64,000 nucleotides of DNA from positions 30,357 through 94,356 of the forward strand of contig JBAXVX010000015.1 of assembly GCA_037128705.1 (NCBI GenBank), read 5' to 3'. Position 1 is the first letter of the stretch; every line of letters starts with the position of its first letter. Positions 42,536 to 50,643 of this stretch are shown here, in pieces. This stretch comes from CAIVAT01 sp037128705. GTDB lineage: Bacteria; Bacteroidota; Bacteroidia; Bacteroidales; FEN-979. The translations under genes and the position numbers were made by a program. Under the pieces are notes generated by a model. That model searched no databases and was not told where the DNA came from. It saw only the letters and a program-made list of their open reading frames with translations.

Positions 42536-43576
42536 TTATTTACCTGGCCAACCGGTAGGGATGGTCCCATTCTTTATCCCAGTTTCAATGGCAGTCAGTG
42601 CCGTTTTTATACTATCAGGAATCAACATATTGTAGTTATGGAAAGGGGCCAGCCCAACTCCATCATTGTTCAGATTCCCATAGATGGTTGTTCCTCCGGC
42701 AAAATCCTGGTGGTAGTACTTATTCAATACATCATAAACAACAACATCAAGTCTTTTCATACAGGAGGTCAGAAGAACTGAACTTATGGGCGGGACAGAA
42801 TAAAACTGGTCCACATCCACACCGATGGCCCATTTTCCGGCCTCTTTAATCTTATAAAGGGTGCCAACGCCGGTTTGACCGGCAAATGCAAAAATCACCG
42901 AGGCATTTTTTTTCATCAGGCTGTCGGCAAGCCTGGCCCCCTGGAGGGTGTCGGAAAAGGAGGTTGCATAATAACCAATGGATGCAATATTTTTATGATA
43001 CAGTGTGTTAAAGTATTCAATTCCATGTAAATAACTAACGGCAAACTTATGGATCTCCGGAATATCAGGTCCAGCAACAAAACCCGCAACCGGGTTGACA
43101 TTGTTCTGTTTGTTTGCCCAAAAGGCAGCAAGAAACCCGCACGGAAAGGAAGCCTGGTCTACATCAAATTTGATGCAAAGCAAATTCGGGGGAGGTGAGG
43201 GAATTTCAAAATCAATGATAGCGAAATCGGTCTCTGGGTGGGCATTGACTGCGGCAAGCGTTGCCTCAGAAGCATCAAATCCGGTAGTAATGATCAGATC
43301 AAAACCATGGTAAAGGAAAAAATTGATCCCTGCGGTAAAATCAGTACCCGGCCATACTTCGTAGGACTGGCATAAGATGGGAAAATCAACGGCCGCTTTT
43401 TGAAGCCCCGAAAGGATGTTTTGGTTAAACCCGGAATCTGAAAATCCGGCTATCCCTCCTACCAGGCCGATTTTAAGGATCGGTGCCGGGGCAGGATCAG
43501 AGGTTTTCTTACAGGCAGCTGTTATTAAAACAAAGGTAAGAATGAGGCAGATTAATTGAAAAGATAACTTGGTCAT
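42536..43576 (-). CDS. BMP family substrate-binding lipoprotein
   Basis: A 346-residue binding protein of the BMP/PnrA family (Bmp domain), which binds purine nucleosides in spirochaetes. The lipobox is LITAACKK (Cys22). The domain starts LKIGLVGGIAGFSDSGFNQNIL, and GVDVDQFYSVPP and AFAGQTGVGTL are typical. No ABC permease is adjacent, so it may act as a receptor or share a transporter elsewhere. An adenosine-deaminase-like gene lies 6 kb upstream on the same strand. Confidence 0.85.
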   Translation of the reverse strand: MTKLSFQLICLILTFVLITAACKKTSDPAPAPILKIGLVGGIAGFSDSGFNQNILSGLQKAAVDFPILCQSYEVWPGTDFTAGINFFLYHGFDLIITTGFDASEATLAAVNAHPETDFAIIDFEIPSPPPNLLCIKFDVDQASFPCGFLAAFWANKQNNVNPVAGFVAGPDIPEIHKFAVSYLHGIEYFNTLYHKNIASIGYYATSFSDTLQGARLADSLMKKNASVIFAFAGQTGVGTLYKIKEAGKWAIGVDVDQFYSVPPISSVLLTSCMKRLDVVVYDVLNKYYHQDFAGGTTIYGNLNNDGVGLAPFHNYNMLIPDSIKTALTAIETGIKNGTIPTGWPGK

Positions 43577-43620
43577 TTATAGTAATTAGATAGTTTATAA
43601 TTCTATGGATACCCTGTTCA

Positions 43621-44925
43621 TTATTTGATCAGCTTTCCGCTCAAAAGCAAGAGCTCCGTCTCCGTCAGCTTCGCTTTGAATTCGGCACTCACCAGCCTTG
43701 TTCCGGCATCAAGCAGGTTTTGCTGGACCTCTCTCAATTGAAGTGATGAAATGGAACCAATGGCATAGCTCTCTTTCGCAATGTCCATGTTTCTTTTTGC
43801 CAGCATGAGGTTTTCCTGCTCAAACCCGATCATCTGGATTTGATTCCGGTAATCGTTAAAAATGCGTGCGAGATACGCTTCCAACCTGTTTTCAAGCTGT
43901 TTTATCTCAACTTCGCTGGTTTGCAGCGAAATGGCCGCATTCTGATACTTCCTGGTCAGGTTAAGTCCATCAAACAACTTCATGTTTAATGTCAAACCAA
44001 ATGAGGGTCCATAGTTCCTGTTGTATTTTACAAAATTGGCCTCCGTTTCGGACCGGTAATAGTTGTAATTGGCATAAAAGTCGAGCGTTGGCCACTGATT
44101 GGCCCGGGCGCTCTTTAATTCCAGTTGCCCCACCTGTTTATTCCTGATGGCCAGGAGAATATTCCGGTTTGCCGATTTCATGGAGGCACGCAGGGAGTCA
44201 TATTTTAACTGCCCCGAAACCAGGATCGAATCCTTCACGATAAACGGTGTGTTGACATCCCTGGATAACAGGTCATTCAGGGTGGTTTTTGAATTCTCTG
44301 AAATGGTTTGCTGGTTTGATAAATCAGAAACGTCGGCATTGAGTTCCACCCTGGCTTTAAGATATTCCATCTCCGAACCCGTTCCGGTCTCAAATCGCAT
44401 CTTTGCCAGGTCCAGCCTGAATTTAGAGATCATCACCTGCTCACCCATTATCTGCTGAACCCTTTCCTCCCTGATGATGTCATAATAGCTGCCTATGATT
44501 TTCGCTGTCGTATTTTCAACGGTGATCTTTGCACTCAGTTCACTGGCCTCTTCAAGGTTTTTTAATTTATCCCAGGTAATAAACATGTTCAGGCCATCGA
44601 AGATGGTCCAGTCAAGGGCCACCCCGGCGGTGATCAGATTGGAATGTGCACTTGAATTATCCAGTTCAGATCCTGTGACAACCTGGACCAGGGCGTTGCT
44701 CAGGCCATTGACATACCCGGCATTTACATTGACCCCGGGCAGCATCCCTGCATTTCCCGGGGATGCATTGTTATGGGCAATCTGTTGTGATTGACGGGCC
44801 ATAATGATCCCGAAATTATTGGCCAGGCCAATCGACACTGCTTTCTCGAGCGTCAAAAGCTCCTGGCTTACACCCGCTGAGGCGAACATGAGCATCATTA
44901 ACCCGGTAATCGGTATAAATTTCAT
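43621..44925 (-). CDS. TolC family outer membrane efflux protein
   Basis: A 434-residue TolC-type protein with a signal peptide ending ASAGVSQ and two repeats of the coiled-coil hairpin region (LLTLEKAVSIGLANNFGIIMARQ; LKSARANQWPTLDFYANYNYY). It forms the outer membrane channel for the RND pump encoded directly upstream; the two genes overlap by one base. Length and layout are usual for the family. Confidence 0.93.
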   Translation of the reverse strand: MKFIPITGLMMLMFASAGVSQELLTLEKAVSIGLANNFGIIMARQSQQIAHNNASPGNAGMLPGVNVNAGYVNGLSNALVQVVTGSELDNSSAHSNLITAGVALDWTIFDGLNMFITWDKLKNLEEASELSAKITVENTTAKIIGSYYDIIREERVQQIMGEQVMISKFRLDLAKMRFETGTGSEMEYLKARVELNADVSDLSNQQTISENSKTTLNDLLSRDVNTPFIVKDSILVSGQLKYDSLRASMKSANRNILLAIRNKQVGQLELKSARANQWPTLDFYANYNYYRSETEANFVKYNRNYGPSFGLTLNMKLFDGLNLTRKYQNAAISLQTSEVEIKQLENRLEAYLARIFNDYRNQIQMIGFEQENLMLAKRNMDIAKESYAIGSISSLQLREVQQNLLDAGTRLVSAEFKAKLTETELLLLSGKLIK

Positions 44926-47900
44926 CAGCTTATGTCTTCAGTCATGATCGATTTATTTTCAACAGTCAATTCAGTGTAATCAATTTTTTTGGTCCGGGGA
45001 TCGCCCGATAAATAGGAATAGATGACAGGGATGATATACAGGGTGAGGAAGGTTGAAAAGAATAGTCCGCCAACTACGGCAATCCCCAGCGATTGCCTGC
45101 TTTCGGCCGAAGCACCCAGTTTAAGTGCAATCGGCAGGATTCCAAGAATCATGGCGGATGAGGTCATCAGGATCGGCCTGAAACGGGAGATGGCAGCCCG
45201 CTGTACTGCTTCCAGCTTATCGATCCCTGCTGCCTTGCGCTGGTTTGCAAATTCCACAATCAGGATCCCGTTCTTTGTCACCAGCCCGATCAGCATAATT
45301 ATCCCGATTTCACTGAAGATGTTGAGTGTCTGATTAAAATACCAGAGCGAAAACAGGGCCCCGGCAATGGCAAGCGGTACCGTAAACAGGATGATCAGCG
45401 GATCGACAAAGCTCTCAAACTGGGCTGCCAAAATCAGAAAGATCAGGACGATGGTCAGCATAAAAATAAATATCAGGCTGGATGAGCTTTCACGATAGTC
45501 ACGCGATTGCCCGGCCAGCGCTGTATTGAAAGTTGCAGGCAAAACCCGCTTCGACACCCCGTCAAGTGCCCTGATCCCATCGCCCAGTGTAGCACCTGGT
45601 GCGAGCCCTGCGGAAACAGTGGCCGAAATATAGCGGTTAAACGAAAATATGGAGGATGGATTGATCGATTCCTCCATATCAATCAGGTTGTCGAGTAAAA
45701 TCATCTCTCCCTTGTTGTTGCGGACATACAGCGCCTTGAGTGCATCGGGGCGGTCCCGGTCCTGCCGCATAACCTGGCCAATGATTTCATATTGTTTGCC
45801 TTCCATGATAAAATATCCGTAGCGCTGTCCGCTCATGGTAAGTTGCATGGTCCGCGCAATCTCCTGTGTTGAAACCCCTAACTGGGCGGCCTTTTCACGA
45901 TCGATGGTTATCCTGAGCTCTGGTTTGTTGACTTTAAAGTTGGCATCAACAAACTGAAGGAGCTGGACCTTTCGTGCTTCTTCAAGAAATTTGGGCAGGA
46001 TCATGTTCAGGCTTTTCAAATCCGGCGCCAGGAGGACATATTGAAGGGGCTGCCCCGAAAAACGATCGCCGATTGTCGGGGGCTCAAAGGGGAAGGTCCG
46101 GATACCTGTAACGTTCTGCAGATCTTTTGTCATCTTCCGGAACATTTCATGCTGGCTTCTCGACCTTTTTTCAGGATCGACAAAATAAATAATCTGCTGT
46201 GCCTTGTTCGGATTTTCAATGGTCCCCAAACTGGGCGATATCCAGGAAAAGGAAACGGCCGCTTCGGGAAATGAATCGAGAATATATTTATCAACCTGTG
46301 CCATATAGCTGGTCATGAATTCATAGGTCGATCCTTCAGGAGCCAGGGTCGGGATGCGGATATTTGACCGGTCTTCAAAGGGTGCCAATTCCGAATGCAA
46401 TGATTTAAATGTCAGGAAAATAACAATAATAAGTCCTAAAAAAATTGGAAATACGAGCCACCTTCGGTTCATGAATCCCTTCAGCGAATAGCGATATCCC
46501 CTGTTCAGCGCCAGGAAATAGGGTTCGGTTTTATTGATCAGCCAGTTTGAATTCAGATGCCGTTGCGACTTCAGGATGCGGGAACACATCATGGGAGAAA
46601 GCGTCAGGGCCACAAAGGCCGAGATCAGTACCGAGCCTGCCACGACGATGGCAAATTCTTTGAACAGCCGGCCGATCAGCCCCTGCAAAAACATGATCGG
46701 CAGAAATACGGCCGCAAGGGTGATGGTGGTCGATACCACAGCAAAAAAGATCTCCTTCATTCCCTTCAACGCAGCTTCGATGGGATGCATCCCCGTATCG
46801 ATTTTCGTATAGATATTTTCGAGCACGACAATGGCATCATCGCACACCAGGCCAATGGCCAGTACAATGGCCAGGAGGGTAAGCACATTGATCGAAAGGC
46901 CCATCACCGCCATGATAATGAAGGAGCCGATGATGGAAACGGGAATGGCTGCAACAGGAATGATGGTGGAACGCCAGTCGCGGAGAAAAATAAAGATAAT
47001 CAGCACGACAAGGATGAGTGAAAGGATGATGGTTTGCTGAACCTCTTTGACCGCCCCGCGTTCAAATTTGGTAAAGTCATACCCGATCCGCACATCATAA
47101 TCGGCGGGGATCTCTTTACGCAGGTTTTCCATTCGTTTATAGAACTCGTTGGCAATGGCCACATTGTTGGCGCCGGTTTGCGGAACCACCCCAATGATGA
47201 CCACCGGCAGCAGATCCATCAAAACGGTTGACCGGTCATTCTCAGGATAGAGTTCGGCCGTGCCGATATCTGAAAGCCTGACAATGTTTCCATTTTCCTG
47301 TTTAAGGATCACGTTGTTGAATTGTTCCGGCGATTGCAGCAATCCGAAGGTCCGTATGGTCAATTCCGTCAGGTTTCCTTCAACACGCCCCGATGGAAGT
47401 TCAATGTTTTCGCGGGTAACGGCCCGTTCAATGTCCACAGAGGTAATCCCGTTCGAAGCCATCTTGTATGGATCAAGCCAAAGCCTCATCGAATATTTTT
47501 TTTCTCCGAAGATTTTAATGTCTCCGACGCCTGATATGGTCTGCAGCCGCTCCTTGATCGTATTTTCAACCAGGTCGTTCACCTCCATGATGTTCCGTTT
47601 GTAACTCCTGACGATCATGAAGATGATGGCATTGGCATTGGCACTCAGTTTTTCAACAATCGGGGGATCCACATCCTTGGGCAATAAACGGATGGCCTTC
47701 GAAACCCGGTCGCGTACATCATTGGCTGCCGACTCCATCTCTTTTCCCAGGTTGAATTCAACCGTGATCAGGCTCGACTGATCTGTAGAAACCGACGAGA
47801 GCACGCGGATTCCCTCAATGCCGTTGATGGCATCCTCCAACGGCTCGGTAATCTGTGCCTGGATGATCTCGGGATTTGCCCCGGAATAGGTCGTTGTAAC

Positions 47901-48038
47901 CGTCACAACCGGAGGATCCATTTCAGGGTACTCCCTTATTCCCAGGTAATAAAATCCAACCGCACCGAAAATGAGAATCAGCAGGGTAAAAACCATGGCA
48001 AGAACCGGCTTTTTTATGCTCAGGTCAGAGAGACTCAT
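44925..48038 (-). CDS. RND family efflux transporter, inner membrane pump
   Basis: A 1037-residue AcrB/HAE1-type proton antiporter. It starts LSDLSIKKPVLAMVFTLLIL, has two large periplasmic loops, and keeps the paired aspartates of helix 4 (GLVCDDAIVVLENIY) used for proton transfer. The lysine/aspartate relay and 12 helices fit the family. Gene order MFP-RND-TolC on the minus strand is the standard tripartite pump. Substrate not predictable from sequence. Confidence 0.95.
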   Translation of the reverse strand: MSLSDLSIKKPVLAMVFTLLILIFGAVGFYYLGIREYPEMDPPVVTVTTTYSGANPEIIQAQITEPLEDAINGIEGIRVLSSVSTDQSSLITVEFNLGKEMESAANDVRDRVSKAIRLLPKDVDPPIVEKLSANANAIIFMIVRSYKRNIMEVNDLVENTIKERLQTISGVGDIKIFGEKKYSMRLWLDPYKMASNGITSVDIERAVTRENIELPSGRVEGNLTELTIRTFGLLQSPEQFNNVILKQENGNIVRLSDIGTAELYPENDRSTVLMDLLPVVIIGVVPQTGANNVAIANEFYKRMENLRKEIPADYDVRIGYDFTKFERGAVKEVQQTIILSLILVVLIIFIFLRDWRSTIIPVAAIPVSIIGSFIIMAVMGLSINVLTLLAIVLAIGLVCDDAIVVLENIYTKIDTGMHPIEAALKGMKEIFFAVVSTTITLAAVFLPIMFLQGLIGRLFKEFAIVVAGSVLISAFVALTLSPMMCSRILKSQRHLNSNWLINKTEPYFLALNRGYRYSLKGFMNRRWLVFPIFLGLIIVIFLTFKSLHSELAPFEDRSNIRIPTLAPEGSTYEFMTSYMAQVDKYILDSFPEAAVSFSWISPSLGTIENPNKAQQIIYFVDPEKRSRSQHEMFRKMTKDLQNVTGIRTFPFEPPTIGDRFSGQPLQYVLLAPDLKSLNMILPKFLEEARKVQLLQFVDANFKVNKPELRITIDREKAAQLGVSTQEIARTMQLTMSGQRYGYFIMEGKQYEIIGQVMRQDRDRPDALKALYVRNNKGEMILLDNLIDMEESINPSSIFSFNRYISATVSAGLAPGATLGDGIRALDGVSKRVLPATFNTALAGQSRDYRESSSSLIFIFMLTIVLIFLILAAQFESFVDPLIILFTVPLAIAGALFSLWYFNQTLNIFSEIGIIMLIGLVTKNGILIVEFANQRKAAGIDKLEAVQRAAISRFRPILMTSSAMILGILPIALKLGASAESRQSLGIAVVGGLFFSTFLTLYIIPVIYSYLSGDPRTKKIDYTELTVENKSIMTEDIS

Positions 48039-48039
48039 T

Positions 48040-49095
48040 TTAGTTTATTTTTAACACCTTCAACGGAGAATCCTTTTTCAATCTAAGTAAATTGGTCATG
48101 ACCAGCGTATCACCAACACTGATTCCATCAAGAATCTGGATGAAATTACGATTTCTCACCCCTGTTTTAACCATGAAGGACTGAGCCAGATCATTCCGTT
48201 TGACAAAAACAGTGTACCCTTTAATAGACGGGATCAAGACTGAGGTGGGGATGAAGAGGCTTTTCGTCAGTTCTCTGAGATTGAGGGAAACCCGCACTGA
48301 GGTTCCCGATACCAGTCTTCCATCATTGTTCGCAGCGACGGCCCTCACAAGCAAAGTCCGGGTCCGGACATCCACTTCAGGTTCAATGGCTTCAACCGAG
48401 GCAGTTATCTCCTCATTCAGATAATCGGTTCGGAAACTGATTTTTGATCCGATATGTAAATCACGTGCATATCGCTCAGGCACAGAAAAATCAACCTTTA
48501 CCCTGCTGATGTCGACCAGGTTGGCCAAAATCATGGATGGATTCACCAGGGCACCCTCACTTACATTCCTCAAACCGATCTTTCCTGCAAACGGTGCGCG
48601 GATTTCAGTTTTTGCCAGATCGACCTTCAGTACGTCAATCTCTGCCTGGAGGGTTTGGCGCAGGTTTGAAACTTCATCAAAATGTTCCTGGCTGATTCCT
48701 CCCTTTACCAGCAACACTTTCTCCCTCGATTCACGGGAACCTGCAAGCTCTACTTCAAGATTTAACTTATTGATTCTGGCTGCAATATCGGCATCATCCA
48801 ATTTGAAGAGCAGTTGACCTTTGGTTACCAGAGCACCCTCCTTCAGGTAAATAGCCGTGATTTTCCGGTTGATCTCGCTCACGATCTCCACCTCTTCATT
48901 GGCCCTGATGGTTCCGACGGTTTCAAGCTGGTAAGTTACGGATGTATCCCTGGCAACATAACATTCAACCGGAACCACCGGGTTGGCTGCGGTCTTGTTT
49001 ACCGGAACCGGCTTGGGTGATATGAATAATATTCTGACGAGGGCGAGAATGACCACCACCATGATAAATCCCACAATAATGAAAGTTCGCTTCAT
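48040..49095 (-). CDS. RND efflux periplasmic adaptor (MFP)
   Basis: A 351-residue membrane fusion protein. An N-terminal helix anchor (IIVGFIMVVVILALVRILF) precedes a lipoyl-like/barrel-sandwich hybrid domain (about 45-175, with RANEEVEIVSEINRKI and KTEIRAPFAGKIGLRN) and beta-barrel parts. The hairpin helices are short. It connects the pump and the TolC-type channel; the RND gene starts one base downstream. Confidence 0.94.
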   Translation of the reverse strand: MKRTFIIVGFIMVVVILALVRILFISPKPVPVNKTAANPVVPVECYVARDTSVTYQLETVGTIRANEEVEIVSEINRKITAIYLKEGALVTKGQLLFKLDDADIAARINKLNLEVELAGSRESREKVLLVKGGISQEHFDEVSNLRQTLQAEIDVLKVDLAKTEIRAPFAGKIGLRNVSEGALVNPSMILANLVDISRVKVDFSVPERYARDLHIGSKISFRTDYLNEEITASVEAIEPEVDVRTRTLLVRAVAANNDGRLVSGTSVRVSLNLRELTKSLFIPTSVLIPSIKGYTVFVKRNDLAQSFMVKTGVRNRNFIQILDGISVGDTLVMTNLLRLKKDSPLKVLKIN

Positions 49096-49119
49096 ATGCC
49101 CTGTATTTAATTTCCTGAC

Positions 49120-49647
49120 CTATTGTGTAATATAAACTCCTGTTCCGATGAAAAAATTTGTCCCCCGGATGGATTCAACATACCCGATTTTCAACTTTTC
49201 CCCGGTCTCTCCAGGTTTGATCCAGTAATACTCAACAAAACCTCCCCCTGCTTTGGCAGTGGATGAAAGCGCCCTGATCACATATTTTTGTCTTGAATCC
49301 TGGTAATCATAAAGGTTCTTGCCAACCAGGTCTTGCTGGGTTGCATGGGCAATGTTGATACACTGATAGTTGTAAACATAAAAATAGCCCGATTTGTCGT
49401 CGTAAAACCTGATCGAATCAATGTAAGTCTGAATCAAGCGGACCCGGGAAGCTGAATCGGGAAGGGTTCTCAGAAGTTCTCCCAAACCGGTTGAGGAGGC
49501 ATGAACCACTGCAATTGCTATTTTTTTATTGGCAGCCAGGACTGTTTCATCCGGATTTGATTCCGTGCTTTCATTCTTTTTGCAAGAACCTGATAAAATG
49601 GGGAGAAAGATCAATAACAGCGTTACAAGGTTGACAAATCGTTTCAT
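49120..49647 (-). CDS. Lipoprotein with a single Cache domain
   Basis: A 175-residue protein. The lipobox is LPILSGSCKK (Cys22). The mature part, about 45-175, is a single Cache domain: RFYDDKSGYFYVYNYQCINIAHA, VGKNLYDYQD, GGGFVEYYWIKPG, GYVESIRGTNFFIGTGVYI. Such domains are normally the sensor of chemoreceptors or kinases; here it stands alone as a lipoprotein, without a signalling partner. Small-molecule binding is likely (organic acids or amines in relatives). It is 24 bases upstream of the adaptor gene, probably in the same transcript. Confidence 0.85.
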   Translation of the reverse strand: MKRFVNLVTLLLIFLPILSGSCKKNESTESNPDETVLAANKKIAIAVVHASSTGLGELLRTLPDSASRVRLIQTYIDSIRFYDDKSGYFYVYNYQCINIAHATQQDLVGKNLYDYQDSRQKYVIRALSSTAKAGGGFVEYYWIKPGETGEKLKIGYVESIRGTNFFIGTGVYITQ

Positions 49648-49657
49648 GATATTGAAA

Positions 49658-50587
49658 TTAATTGCTTGAATTCTCCAATCCGGTTTTTCGGATTACATCA
49701 AGTTCATCATAGGTGAACAAACCGGTTTTTAACAGTTTAAGAAATTGCTCGGAAACCCCATCCCCGAATATCACCACATCATCGGTATTGATGGTCACCC
49801 TGACCCCGTGATCAAAAAGGATGCGGATGGGATGGGATTTATAGGAGGCGACCCGCTTTAATTTGATGTTGCTGGCAGGACAAGTATTTAGCTGGATACC
49901 GTGATCTGCCAGCCATTTCATAACCGTGGTGGAACCGGCAGCCCCGATCCCGTGCTGAACGACATCCAGTTCCAGCAATTCAACTGCCTCCTTTACTGAG
50001 TCGGCAGAACCAAATTCACCGGCATGGGCTTTACATTTCATTCCCTGCTGACGGGCATAACGGTACAGATGCATAAAATTTTCGATGGGTTGGGCCTGTT
50101 CGTCATCGTACAGATCCACGGATCTAAAATAATGAAAATCACAATAGGTTTCAAAATCCGCCATAAGCAAAGATACAGGAACTCTCCTGGAAAATCCCAA
50201 CTCCGGCCGAAAATCGACGTGGGGGGCCCATGTTTGATGCGCATGTTTCAATACGTCCACAACCCGTCCGGGTGAAATGTTAAAATTTCTTCCAAAGGTG
50301 ACGTCCAGGCTCATCTCCAGCCGGGTCACTCCGTCGGTGATGGCCTGAAGGAAGGCCGCTTCCACGGCTTTTTCAAAGGCTCCGGGTAGTTGAATGAACG
50401 GCCTGAACTCATGCCCAATCCATTGATTCAGATCGTCAATTCCGGGTTTTGCTGCCCTGAACCGGGCGAATTGTTTCCCGTAATACTTTTCAAGCACCTT
50501 TCGTCTGCCACCAAGCAAACAATGGTTGTGCAAATCACTTTTTGGCAAATCTCGTAACGCCTTGATCGAAGGGAGCATCTCCATCAT
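49658..50587 (-). CDS. Adenosine deaminase family protein
   Basis: A 309-residue amidohydrolase of the adenosine/adenine deaminase group. The zinc ligands are in DLHNHCLLGG (HxH near 19-21), KAHAGEFGS and TINTDDVV, and QHGIGAAG supplies the catalytic histidine. It is about 30-40 residues shorter than usual at the C-terminus. The clear HxH, HAGE and DD set argues for an active enzyme, but the base (adenosine, adenine, or a thio-analogue) is unknown. It is followed by the Cache lipoprotein gene after 10 bases. Confidence 0.85.
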   Translation of the reverse strand: MMEMLPSIKALRDLPKSDLHNHCLLGGRRKVLEKYYGKQFARFRAAKPGIDDLNQWIGHEFRPFIQLPGAFEKAVEAAFLQAITDGVTRLEMSLDVTFGRNFNISPGRVVDVLKHAHQTWAPHVDFRPELGFSRRVPVSLLMADFETYCDFHYFRSVDLYDDEQAQPIENFMHLYRYARQQGMKCKAHAGEFGSADSVKEAVELLELDVVQHGIGAAGSTTVMKWLADHGIQLNTCPASNIKLKRVASYKSHPIRILFDHGVRVTINTDDVVIFGDGVSEQFLKLLKTGLFTYDELDVIRKTGLENSSN

Positions 50588-50643
50588 TCAAAATCATGTT
50601 TTATTAGGAGTATCGTCGAATCCGCCTGTTCTCACAATCTCTG

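Noticed and set aside
43531..43538. CAAAGGTA (TACCTTTG on the minus strand) in the BMP lipoprotein gene
   Set aside because: It lies inside the signal-peptide codons, downstream of the only good start, so it is most likely chance.
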